From Cylicocyclus nassatus (Eukaryota; Nematoda; Chromadorea; Rhabditida; Strongylidae), in assembly GCA_958299035.1 (NCBI GenBank), contig CATQJL010000316.1, positions 49,411,585 through 49,475,584 on the forward strand: a stretch of 64,000 nt of DNA. Reading direction: 5' to 3'. The notes under the pieces are model-generated. The model did no database searches. It worked only from the letters and a program-made list of their open reading frames with translations, and was not told the DNA's origin. A program made the position numbers and the translations under genes. Numbering within the stretch: position 1 is the stretch's first letter; each line of letters starts with the position of its first letter. Shown piece by piece: positions 21,895 through 33,200 of the stretch.

Positions 21895-22432
21895 TCTTAT
21901 ATATAAAGCTGAATGTCTATTTGTCTGTTTGTCTGTCTGTATGTCTGTCTGTCTGTCTGTATGTGTGTACGTATGTTCCGAATAGAAAATTCCATTTCTG
22001 AACCGATCGGGACCAAACTTGGCACACATACACTTCGGGCCCCGGCGGGTGTCACAGGCTACTTTTCGTATCGATTGATATCGATTTTATCGATTGTTTT
22101 GCAAAATTCAAACTACGGGGGTGGGAGTTGGCACAGGGGGGTAAGTGAGCATGGGGATCCCGAATACAATATTAGTTTTTAAAATCGTGCATTACTTTTA
22201 TCGATCACCCCACGGGGGTGATCAGCATGCTCGATTACCCCCCTGTGCCAAATCCCAGCCCCCTAGCTCAAATTTTGCAAAAAATCGATAAAATCGACAT
22301 CGATCGATAACGAAAAGTGGACTGTGACACCCGCCGGGGCCCGAAGGGTATGTGTGCCAAGTTTGGTCCGGATCGGTTGAGAAATGGAATTTTCTATTTG
22401 GAACATACGGCGGAGCCGGGTAAGCCAGCTAG
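21895..22432. mobile_element. Helitron-like non-autonomous element with long internal inverted repeat
   Basis: It begins TC after an A (TCTTATATATAAAGCTGAAT), ends CTAG before a T (GGGTAAGCCAGCTAG|T) and shows no target duplication: the A/T insertion and TC...CTAG ends expected of Helitrons. A GTCT microsatellite follows the 5' end. Unusually, arms 21973-about 22150 and about 22225-22408 are reverse complements. No Rep/helicase. It could instead be a foldback element with coincidental ends. Confidence 0.45.
21912..21965. repeat. (GTCT)n microsatellite
   Basis: Tandem GTCT/GTAT tetranucleotides (GTCTGTTTGTCTGTCTGTAT and so on), located just inside the 5' end of the Helitron-like element. Confidence 0.85.
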
Positions 22433-22471
22433 TATGTTTATAATAAAGATTTGTAGAGACACTTGCGGACG

Positions 22472-22690
22472 AACAGACAGCGAGAAATCAAGATGTCCGA
22501 AGCTCCAGAATATGAAGCTTGGTTCTAGCTGCTTTAAGCTGCGTTTCCCACCCCAATACGGATGTTAGTGCATGGGAACCTAAGAGACGTATAAGAAGCA
22601 CTCCAGTTTCCAGTATCGCCCTTTTGTTGGTGAGGCTCGCACTCCAATAACCTTCATTCCTCTCTTTTGATGCCATGATGTGCTCAATAC
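22472..22690. mobile_element. Diverged LINE fragment, same family
   Basis: GATGTCCGAAGCTCCAGAATATGAAGC through AAGCTGCGTTTCCCACCCC parallels GATGTTCGGAGCTCTGGAATATGAAGC...GTTCCCCTCCC at 11993-12045. More diverged than the palindrome arms. Confidence 0.5.
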
Positions 22691-23826
22691 AACAACCGTG
22701 GTGATCGAAAATTCTGCGTCTTCCCTGTCTAAAGCTGCTCTAGTGATTATCAGATCAAAGTGTGAACATTTTCGCGATTGTCTATTCTTGAATATATTGG
22801 GTTTTTGACATTAGATATGTTTTATTGTTTTTCTTTCCTGCTACACACATTGGCTCATATCTTCATTGACACTAACGTTGTCGCGAATCTTTTTGGGGTT
22901 AAAGGAGTAAACTGTCCGAGCAAAAACCTCATCGCAATCGAGGGGAAGTTGAACCCGTCAATTAACGAATAAAAACAAAATAAGAAGATTAGGTTCATGT
23001 ACACTGATTCTCAGAATTAGTCGTAGATATGACCGCAACTAGTTAATAGTAACTCGTCCCGCAGTGGTGACTTTGAGTATTTGCTATACTAGTTCCTTAG
23101 CACTTGCCAAATTCTCGGAACGCGAGTTCCAATGCTAAAATATATTTGAATCCGATCGGCCCGATGCTTTTCGTCATACGCAGTATACAGCGTGCCTGTG
23201 CTATATTAAGCCTCAACAAAATGTTCTTTTGAGACCTCAAAACGGCTGCCATTTGTTTGTATAGGAAATGATATATCGAACCACTACTTTTGCAGAGCGA
23301 GAAAGTCAAAATTTTTGGTGTTCACAATTTATTCCGCAACTGATACAAAAATAATCTACGACAGTTAATGCCAACAATGTGACGGAGGCTTTGCGCTATT
23401 ACATCGCAGTAGTTGCGTTTGCCAAAACTATTTTCTCGGACGATAAATAGCAATTTGTGAATTAACTGCGTGCTAGTGGCCATGACTCTGTAAACTGAAT
23501 TCGAAAGCTGTGTGTAGAAGTGCAGCAGTCACTAAGTGCTTTCCGCATGTCCTCTATATAAGCATATATTCAAATTCGGTTTTGTAGCAGTTATAATCGT
23601 TCTCTTTGACTATGGATGAAAAGCTTGCTCTATCACGCTGCAAATTTTCCAAGCAGAAGTGATTACCGCGAAGGCGTGGCACAAATTTCAATTCAACTAC
23701 CTGCGTGCTACTCTAACAATAAGATGTGAGTTTCGTTGAGCCCAGAAGAAGCTATTTTGGATCTTGGAGCTGAACTGTAACTGCAGCTGTTTGAACAATG
23801 TGTGCACTAAATTCTCTCTTCCCAGG
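22691..23826. other. Intergenic sequence, nothing recognised
   Basis: AT-rich, with short frames only (for example 22778-22972, +, hydrophobic). No repeats or RNA genes identified. Confidence 0.3.
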
Positions 23827-23828
23827 TA

Positions 23829-24777
23829 TTAGGTTGTCCGGAAATTAATCCGTTTTGAATTTCAACCGCAATAAGTTACACATTTTTCATTCCTGAGTAG
23901 CTTTCAAGGTACCATTTGATAGAGCAAAGCAAGCTCTACAAGATGGCTATCTTGCTTTAAGAAAAGCTTTGTTCCACCTCGAGTTTCGAGCCAAAAATCA
24001 AAAAGATTCAATTACCCAAAAAATCGAGAAAAATCATGACTCAGTTCATAAGAATGCTGCAGAAATTCTAACTTGCTCACGTAAACACTATCTATCCACA
24101 TAAGACATCTATATACACCGTTGCCGTATTTTTTTCTCAGTTAGAAATCAAGAAAACGGAAAATTTCGTACATTTGCCAAAGTGACACTGTGCAGTCCCC
24201 ACATAAGTGTTTGTATTCTACAGACCCGTAGAAGTATAAACGTGAATTTTCAGCTCTTTAAAAGCTTTAGTTCTCGAGAAATATTGAACATAGCTTTCAT
24301 TAGTCAGGTGGTCCAAACTAAAATTCAAATTTCTCGAGAACTAAAGTTTGTAAAAAGCTGAAAATCCACGTTTTTACTTCTACAGATTTGTAGTATACAT
24401 CTACTTATGTGGGGACAACACAGCATCACTTTTGCAAAAGTATGAAAATTTTCGTTTTTTCGATTTCTAACAGAGGAAAAAATACGGCAATAGCGTACAT
24501 ATATGTCTTATGTGGATAGTGTTTACGTGAGTAAGTTAGAATTTTTGTATAATTCTTACAAACTAAATTATGATTTTTCTTGATTTTTCGGGCAGTTGAA
24601 TCTTTTTATTTTTTGGCTCGAAACTCAAGGTGGATCAGAGCTGTTGTTAAAGCAAGATAGTCTTGTAGAGCTTGCTTTGCTTTATCGAATGGTACCTTGA
24701 AAGCTATTCTGGAATGAAAAGTTTATGACTTGTTGCGGTTGAGATTTTTGACGGACACTAATTTCCGGACAACCTAA
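23829..24777. mobile_element. 949-bp fully palindromic mariner-type MITE
   Basis: Ends TTAGGTTGTCCGGAAATTA and TAATTTCCGGACAACCTAA, flanked on both sides by TA (23827-23828 and 24778-24779), as for mariner/Tc1 insertions. The inverted repeat continues almost to the centre (near 24300), so the whole element can fold into one hairpin with roughly 450-bp arms. Paired blocks include GGTACCATTTGATAGAGCAA and ACTTATGTGGGGAC. No transposase frame. Confidence 0.85.
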
Positions 24778-24779
24778 TA

Positions 24780-26450
24780 CTTCCGTTCTGAATTTATCAG
24801 GTAAAGTACTAAGCCTCGAACTCTTGACGCACCCAGTACAGAGTGTCCCAAAGGTTTTCAGCCTAGTATTGCCTCAGTTAAATCTGTACGAAGCAACCTA
24901 ATTGAACGAAATCCAGTATGTATTTTGTAAAAACCTATAGAACAACAGGGTACACTCAGATTTCGAAAAACCTTCCTTTGGTCTTGAAAAAGGCCCTCAG
25001 ATACTTGCGAAACGCATGCACGTGGCATGCTGTTAATTGATGTCGGGATTGTCTCACACCTTCTAAAGCAAGCATTCCGATTGTCCATTTAGTGCGGAAT
25101 TGCGCAAACCTTGCTTTCTATGACTGATTACAAAAAAAAGTCGAGGGCTCATGTACCAGTGATGAGCATGGTAATAAGTAGCAAATTCGTCAAAAAAGTG
25201 TAGCAATAAAGTTTTTGAGAACATCAAGAAAACAGCGATTACAGTGGACCCAAGGTGACTTCAAAACAATCCAGTACAAAAATGCAAGGCTTATAGCTAG
25301 AATTGTTGAATCAAACTGATTTGGTGTTGGAGTTTGAAGATTTGGTTTTTCTTTTCAAAAACGTTGTCTTCTCAATGGCAGAACACTACTAAGTATTTGT
25401 ATCCTATTCTACAGTAATAAACATACCGGTGAACGGTTAACTCCGTAAATGTAAAGTGAAGCTATACGATTTGCATCTTAATTCCGGAAAAGCTTCAAAT
25501 GCCAATGAGCTACATATTATTGAACAGTGTGTACCTTTCCATTGGCTTGACCCCAAAATCGTATAATATTTGCGTCAAGAATGATATCTTGTGATTGTAC
25601 CATGCAAACGGTATTTTATGCTGAGGAAGTATTAACAACTAAACGAAGAACTCATGTGCAAAATTTGACTGAAAAGCGAAGGGTATCTACAAAATCACTA
25701 TGCTGGAAAACCAAGCTTAAAGACATTTGGGATATCTTGTAGGTGGTACTTCTTCATTCATAATAGTAAGTACATTCCCAAACAAAATCACTCTCCTAAA
25801 ATGATCGGATGTTTCTACGGAAACCTGTGATTCTCGGAATTTTGAGAATTTTAAAAACCACAGATTTTGTAGAAACATCCGATCAAGCGAAATCATAATC
25901 AAAGTTGGAAAGAGCAGGTCCTAACTAATAAACAGATATAGAAATTTTTGGACCAATTAGCATCAGTGGGCAAATATTCATGCAAATTGAGTGTCTGTCT
26001 TTGTCAGCTTTAATTACACTAACGACAACAATAACTTTTGCATTATGGCTGGAAAGCCCATGATCCTTTCTTTATCTTACATTATATCAGACGAATATAT
26101 TGAATCTAAAGGAAGTGCCAATGTCAAAGGTCTTTTTGCATGCTTATTGTTCCAGCCTAATAATAGTAGTGTTTTAAGAAACGATGTGTTTCGTTCGAAG
26201 GAAATCTGTAAAAAAATTGAACCAATATCAAAGTGCCGTCTTGTTGATGTGGCACATATTGGATGTGTCATAACATCTCGCTTTTGATTTTAGCCTGTCT
26301 ACATTCACTACAAGAAGACGATGTTTTTGCCCACAGAGCAAAAAGATTTTTGATTTATGGGATTCGGCCCAGCAATATCAGCCACTTGCAACTGGAAACA
26401 GTGGCAAACTAATCGCATAAAAAGTAACGTAGTTGAGCTACATTATAGAA
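24780..26450. other. Region downstream of the RhoGEF gene, nothing recognised
   Basis: AT-rich intergenic DNA. A 98-codon plus-strand frame (25991-26287) is open but unremarkable. One short hairpin is listed separately. Confidence 0.3.
25802..25885. repeat. Imperfect 28-bp inverted repeat
   Basis: TGATCGGATGTTTCTACGGA at 25802 pairs with TTGTAGAAACATCCGATCA ending 25885, around a roughly 28-bp loop. It may be a very small MITE remnant. Confidence 0.6.
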
Positions 26451-26456
26451 TTTATT
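26451..26456 (-). terminator. AATAAA polyadenylation signal of the RhoGEF gene
   Basis: On the minus strand AATAAA lies 220 bp past the stop codon at 26676-26678, a normal nematode 3' UTR length. Confidence 0.5.
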
Positions 26457-26675
26457 ACTGGAAGTGGACGTTATTGCACAGTAATCACATGCTTTGAAGA
26501 AAATGCAAGGCACATAAGAAAAATACACCATCTGAATAACATATCGAAAATACAGCTGCAACAAAATTGCATTCGAAAAAGAGAACAATGCGTACAAATA
26601 AAAGCAATACTGTAGCTTTGGCATGTCACTGAGCAAGAGTGAGAGAGATAAAAAGGAGTGGCTGGATTCCTCCAA

Positions 26676-29600
26676 TTACACGTCTCTGAAAAAAGTTTGA
26701 TTTATTCCATAAAATTTTTTTGTAATTATGGTACTCACGAGGTTTCCAGGTGATTTTCCATGATAAATCTCAATAAGTCCTGATGTTTCGGCACATGATC
26801 GACGGCAGGTGGCGGTGGGATGTTAGGCAAAGGAGGAGTGATTAGCACCGGCTGTAGTGCACAAGGCGTCTACAAGACAAGATATAGTCACTTCCAATAC
26901 AACTTTATTTTTAGGTTGTAATTTGTGGACAAACAAAAATTAAAGAACGATTTGAAGAACCTTGATGAACAAAAAATTTGGAAAATTCGAGTTAGACGAC
27001 ACGGGCAATAATTGCGGTGCTACTTTCATGATATTAAGCTGGAAAAAAGGTTGCGTTAGATTGTTCGAAAATATGCAACTTCCGCTATGTGAAAGAGGTT
27101 GTTTTAAACCATTTGATTGAAAAAAGCAATTCAAAAAATATTATCACTGCTAAATATGTTTGCGAAGATATCAAAATGTATTAAATTATTCGAGCTTCGA
27201 CCATTTCTAGTTAGGTCCTTTGTCACCGATCTGGAAAATCTCGAAAATCCGAAATGATCAGTAAAAAAGCGGTATGGCTTATTTCTATTTTTGTACAAGG
27301 TATTGATTTTTGAAAAATGACAAAATCTATAGATTCACCGTTTTTCATTGTAAATCGAAAATCATAGCTGCCATAGGAACATCCTATCGGCACAACCACG
27401 TGCAATTTCGGACGCTCAACTTTAAGTTTTGAGCATAACTAAATGTGACCAAAATTCGAGTGATCTTCTTCTTCTTTTATTCTTGAGTTTACATTTGGTG
27501 CTTCGCAGCTTGCGCGGCACTACTACAAAGCACATATATGATTCTTTTTGCAAATCAAACAACCAAAATTTTTAAGCCATGGAGCAGATAGTCAGGAAAT
27601 TTCAAATATCGTATGCAAATATTTCAGTTCCAACCGAATATAAATATAACAATACATGCTTGGACGAAAATACTAGATGGGCAATTTTTTTGCATATTAT
27701 TAATGAGAATATGCTCCAAAAGGTCGAATTAAGCCTTACTTCGCTTTCTAATATAGTGGCAAACCGTCTCATCAAATTCTGTCAGTAGTTGATGGTTGAT
27801 TTCGATCTTGTCAAAATAAATAGTCAAGATTTTGCTAGAGACAATTTTTTGTACTGTGAATCCAAATGAAGACAGCACTTATACACTATGAGCTGTTTTG
27901 AGACTGCAGTAGAGTATCTTATGTGCCACAGACTAACTCATACGGGAAATTTAACATCAGCAAAGTGAGCACGAACCGTGATTGTATCGCTACGCTCCTC
28001 TGGCACGTCGAGACTGATGTTTACGGTAGCGGTCGTGGACGCATCTTCGTCATTTACGGCGATAGTCGAGATATGCGTCTTCAAGCACTAAATCAGTGTG
28101 GTCTGTGTGTGAGTGAATTCAACGATGTGCCAGAAAAGCGCCAGAATTTTTTTTTTTGTGAATTCTTGGCCTGCGGATTATGGTCATCTAGAATTTTTGC
28201 ACTGATATGAACTGACAACAAGAAGTTGGATTTAACAGTATTTATTTTCTTCTCATACCATGAGTCGCTAAAAAGAAAACATTTTACAAACAGAAACGAG
28301 TGATTCGTTGGAGCAACAGAAAGCGCGACGCTGGCCATTAAAGAACTAACAAGTAAACATTTCGCCCTTCCATGTGATCATGTTAAAATTCAAATGCGTT
28401 TTGCAGCATAAGAGCGCACATCTCGTAATTATTAGGTTGGAAAGAAAAGAATGCCGTTTTTTACAGCAGAGCAACAGGGCGAATCGGAAAAAATATATGA
28501 AGGATAAATCGATAGACTGGGCACTGCGGTATGCACTGCTTGTAAAACGATATATTTGTTGTGTGCCTTACTTTTATCATCTTCACAACAACCTTTATGC
28601 TTGCTACCCCTATCCGCATGAACCGATATCAAAGGAATCTCTGTTTCTGCTTAGTTCTTGAAATTTTTGACCAAATTTTAATTTTTGCTAAGAAATTAGA
28701 TACTTGTTTTAACGAGAATCTTATCTCAACATACCTCTGGATCGGCATGAGATGATGAGGAAGAAATTCCCGATGTCGAACTTCCGAACGATTCGGATGA
28801 CGCAGCTGTTGATGCTTGAGAATGTCTGCGGCTATGCTATAAGAAAAAGGTTGTCTTTCGTATCAACAGGAACATAAAAGTCATGATTTACTTCTCCTAA
28901 TCTAGCAGAAATTTTACGACTACTGGCTCCAACAGCGGAGCTTACATTCCAAGAGAATCGTTTGAGAATGCCGCCTTGCAGCACTGCTCCTTTCGGCTTC
29001 AGCACATCGATGCCGTCAGCTGTGTGGTATCTAAAGGACGGAAGATAATGATAGAGATCTGCTTCATTGAATCGTATAGTACCGCTTCTCAAATCGTCTG
29101 CCCTGCGGTTGTGTGAGCTCTTCCTCGGCGGTAGGAGTCACTGTTATACCGTTGAGTTCCTCCGGAAGTGGTACAATGTCGGATCTAGATAACGAGGAGA
29201 TGATTTTTGCTCTTTTTTCTAGTATTTTGCAACGAGATCAAAGGAATTCAATCTTATTTCATCCCAGAATACATCACATAGAGCTGGTTAGAACAAGGCA
29301 ATGTAATCTTCCAGTTTTTCGATCTGTCAGAAACTTTCATCGTGACTTCCGACTTTGATGGAAGCATCCACACGGCTTGTTTTGTGTAACCAAGTTATGG
29401 TTATAATGTTTGCATGCAAAGGTTTTTCTTATAAAATTGTATTTTGGCTTTCATTTATGGTGCAGCTGAGAGAAAAGTCTTTAGATTTTACAAAGCTCTG
29501 AAAATTCCGAAACAGCTCACTTAGCGGTCTCTTTCCTTCGAGGTGAAGGACTTCTCGACAATTTACCATCTGCCTCAGGCTCTGAAGAATTTGACAGTGA

Positions 29601-30223
29601 TCGTGTCAGAAACGGTCGCTCTACTGCCGAGGCTGTAAAAACCATAACATCAAAGGTTCTCTTGACCGTGTACATTTCAACCCACTAGAGGAGGGCTCTG
29701 CACCAAGATTTAAATGAAGATCGACACTGCTTTTGCTGCCACATAGTGGGTAGCTGGCAATGCTCAGTTTATGCATGGGTGGAAGACGGCTTGGTGATTC
29801 GATCCGTTCGGGGTTCCTATCCAGCTGTTCCGTAGAGGATACGGTGGCTGCTCGGTGCATATCTAAAAAAAGCACTGTTTGGACAGACTTTCGTTCATCA
29901 AAATGCACGATACGAACCTGATAAACATGAAGCCAAAAAAAACTCGGAAAACAAGCAATTCATGCCACTGATTAGCATAAATTGTTGTTGCTTTCTACTA
30001 AGCTGATCAGATGTAACCGATATTGTGGTTTGAGAAAGTATGACTCTCTTGGATTTTTTTTAGCTATGAACGAAACTCTTGTCAATTTTAAAACTTACGG
30101 TTCATATGGGCATGAGCGGCGACCACCTGCGAATCCATGCTGCTGCTCTTTCGATGTACTATGCCAGTATTTAAGTTACTAGATGAATTTTGTTGCCATG
30201 GGGGTCTAAAACGCTTGGGTAAC
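26676..30223 (-). CDS. PLEKHG5-like: RhoGEF exons 19-27: regulatory tail ending in a PDZ ligand
   Basis: Exons are 30099-30223, 29686-29862, 29521-29632, 29083-29184, 28946-29030, 28735-28836, 27944-28087, 26739-26869 and 26676-26685. The tail is Ser-, Pro- and Arg-rich ([18 protein letters not shown], a long Ser run in exon 24, [17 protein letters not shown] in exon 26). It is probably disordered and phosphorylated. The last exon contributes only the end of Ser plus Asp-Val-stop, giving ETSDV, a class I PDZ ligand. The intron before exon 19 is only 40 bp (30224-30263). Confidence 0.83.
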
Positions 30224-33200
30224 CTAACAGTCTTAACGCTGACTCTTTGACTAAGTCACTCACCCTTTCCTCAGGTCGTAGAGTGGGCCATCAAATTCAC
30301 TTTGTCTACCTTGAAGTCTTTTGAACTCATTGCTGGTGATGTTAATCATTTCCAACCACCTGAAGAGATACATGGGACTCCACTGGCAAATCTGTGATAG
30401 TTTCTTACCTCCTAGTCTCTTTTTCATCAGTTGTATGCATCAAGTAAATACTGGATGGTGCATCGAATTCATTCATGCAAATGATGAAGAATCCACCTGG
30501 AAGTACTTGCAGATCTAAAGATAGATTAATCTAATAGGGGATTAATTATTTTCAAATCTGGGTGAATGTTAAACGTTTTGGGTAAAACTCACTTGCGTCG
30601 TTGAATGGATGGTAAATCATATGGGCTATATGAATAGGAGGGCGAGCCACCCGCAATCCTTTGTCCGTTCGTTTCGTTGATGTTTTACATAGTAAAAGCA
30701 TGTCAGTGAACAGAAGACAATGCATTTCGACCTGAATTTTTCGTGAACACTCATTGAACACTCAACAATTCCACTCAAAAGAAAGTGATTTTTTTTTTCA
30801 ATAAAATTCACCTTTGGACCCTGCCGGCTCTCCCGCACCTTCAGGTTACCTCGATGGATAACACGACGAAACTGGGGCGGACCGGGAAGGAGTGGCATCG
30901 GTGCCATCAGATCCAGCGTGGTGCGACGGCTTGGGAATAACTAAAGCGACATGGTTTGCTGAAAATTTCATTAAAGTATCGATACCATACCTTCTCAAAT
31001 TCCTCGGAATCAACAGCATCGTATCCATCGATGCTTTTCATAATTTCTGCCATTTGTAATCGTAAATCATTATTGTTCAGTTCAAAGTTGAGCTGCTGAG
31101 TTGCCGCATCAGTTCTGTCAATCATCGCTGCAATAAGTCCATTGTCTTCAGGCATTAGCAATAGCAAAAACACATTCGGTTCTTTATCATAAAAAGTTAG
31201 TGCAGAGATATATGTGCTATCATGAAGGCCGACGGATGCGAATTACTAGATATGGAATTGCCTGTATCTATAAATCTTCTTTTACGTGCTGCAATTGAAG
31301 AGGATAACATCATGGACATTCTTTATGCAGTCAAAAAGTCCTAGTCCAGTCTTTCAGATCTCTCAGAAGTTCATCAATACTCAAAATGCAGGAAGATAAA
31401 TTCTGTAAGCTTTTTCCTCCGCTTGCTTGAATAAGGATAAGCAGAAGAATTTTTTAGAATATTTGCAATCTTCCTTCTATTTTTTGTACTTTCAGGTGTT
31501 CAAGACGAGTTTGTAAAGGAAATGACCAAAAATTTCCAGACTGACAATTGAAAAGAAATTTCTTTTAGAAAGATTGCAGTGAGTGACCTCTTCCAAAGTT
31601 TTCCGCTATTCGCGAATAAAATTTCATCCCGAGACTACCAGCAATGCTCTGTGATTTTGCAGTACATTTGGCATAGCCTATATACTACTACATTTCACAG
31701 TAAAAGCATTTCACATTCTCTAAATATGCATCACAAATTTTTTGATGATTTTTTTTGTCAGTGCTACGATTTTGTAGTTGGAATAGAATTGCATAGATTC
31801 GTTTTTTGTAAAGCTTTTCACTAAACTTTCATTTACGAAATCCTTCATGAAAAATTGACTAGTGGTAACTCAAATTTGAATTCTGGGTCACGAGCAGAAC
31901 TATTGAGACTCAACATTGTAAATATCAATTTAGTTATGAGATTCATGTAAAATGTTTTGTCATTTGTTATAGACAACATAGCATCCCTAATTTCTTGTAG
32001 AGCGTTGTGAGTATTAAATCCAATAATGATAGCAAAACACAAACGAGACCTCAGCATGATTCAGCACCACATTTATAGAGAAGTAATCTCATACTGAGAC
32101 TTTTTTTGCAGTCATTGAATTACAAGCTCGCAGCTGTAGATGAGATTTTTACGGTAAAAACTCATGCAAATTATCCAGACAAGAGGGATGTACCGATCTG
32201 TGACAAGCGAATCATAAGCGAATTGCTACGAAACACTCTAAAATGTTATTCGCTAAAAATTACAAAAACTATCAGAATTACTGTTCATTTTTGAGCTGAG
32301 TAGGCCAATTAGACTAATTGTAAGTTTACACTTACTCTGGATTATCAGGCGCTCGCGATCGTCGGTCGAATTGGATAGTACAGCCTGCAAGTTGAATATA
32401 TCTCAATATATATAAAGACTGCCGACGGGACATTAGGATTAGTTTTCAATGGTGCGTACCTTGAGCAAAAGGCTGTATCTAGTCAACCTTTGCATAGGAC
32501 TGGTCAGAGTGTCGCAGAGCTTTTGTCGTCGCATAGATTCCTGCGATTCAGCCCACTAAAAAGTTCATGAAATCCTCTACGGACAGATGAAGCAAAAAAG
32601 GTAACGTACATGTACAAATTCGCGGAACATCTCATTGTCTTTTTGTTTCTTCTGAACATAAGTGTGGCTATCATCGTGACCTAGGTTGAAGGGAATATAG
32701 CATTTGGACCATTCACTGATGTCCTCGAAGCCATTCAACAGCATAACAGGATCGAAGGGCTTCCGGGATTGCCTGGAATGCAATTTATTTTAGAAAAGTT
32801 AATACAGAATTAGAGATGGTAAGTCTTGAAAAATGACTGATGGTCAGACCTTGAAGCGTCCAAAAGCGGTTGAATAGCTCGGCGCCAAAAAATCACATTG
32901 ACAGTGAAAAGTTCGGAATAGTTTAAGAACACCCTTGCCACGCTGATCTCCCTGAAATCATTGAGATTTGATACTCTAAGTATGCTAGGAACTATTGAAT
33001 CAGTAATTGAAGGGCCAGATTGCATCCACGCGCGCTGGGACCGCCACGCGGTTCCGCTATTTGCAGATTTTTAAATTGCGCTTACGTTTCGTTCAGTAGA
33101 TATAAGTGAAGACTGAGATCTGATGATCGTATGGCGGTGATAAAGAAAGGTAAAACACCGGCAAAAATTTCGAAATTGTTCGGACTAAGACTCCGGAATT

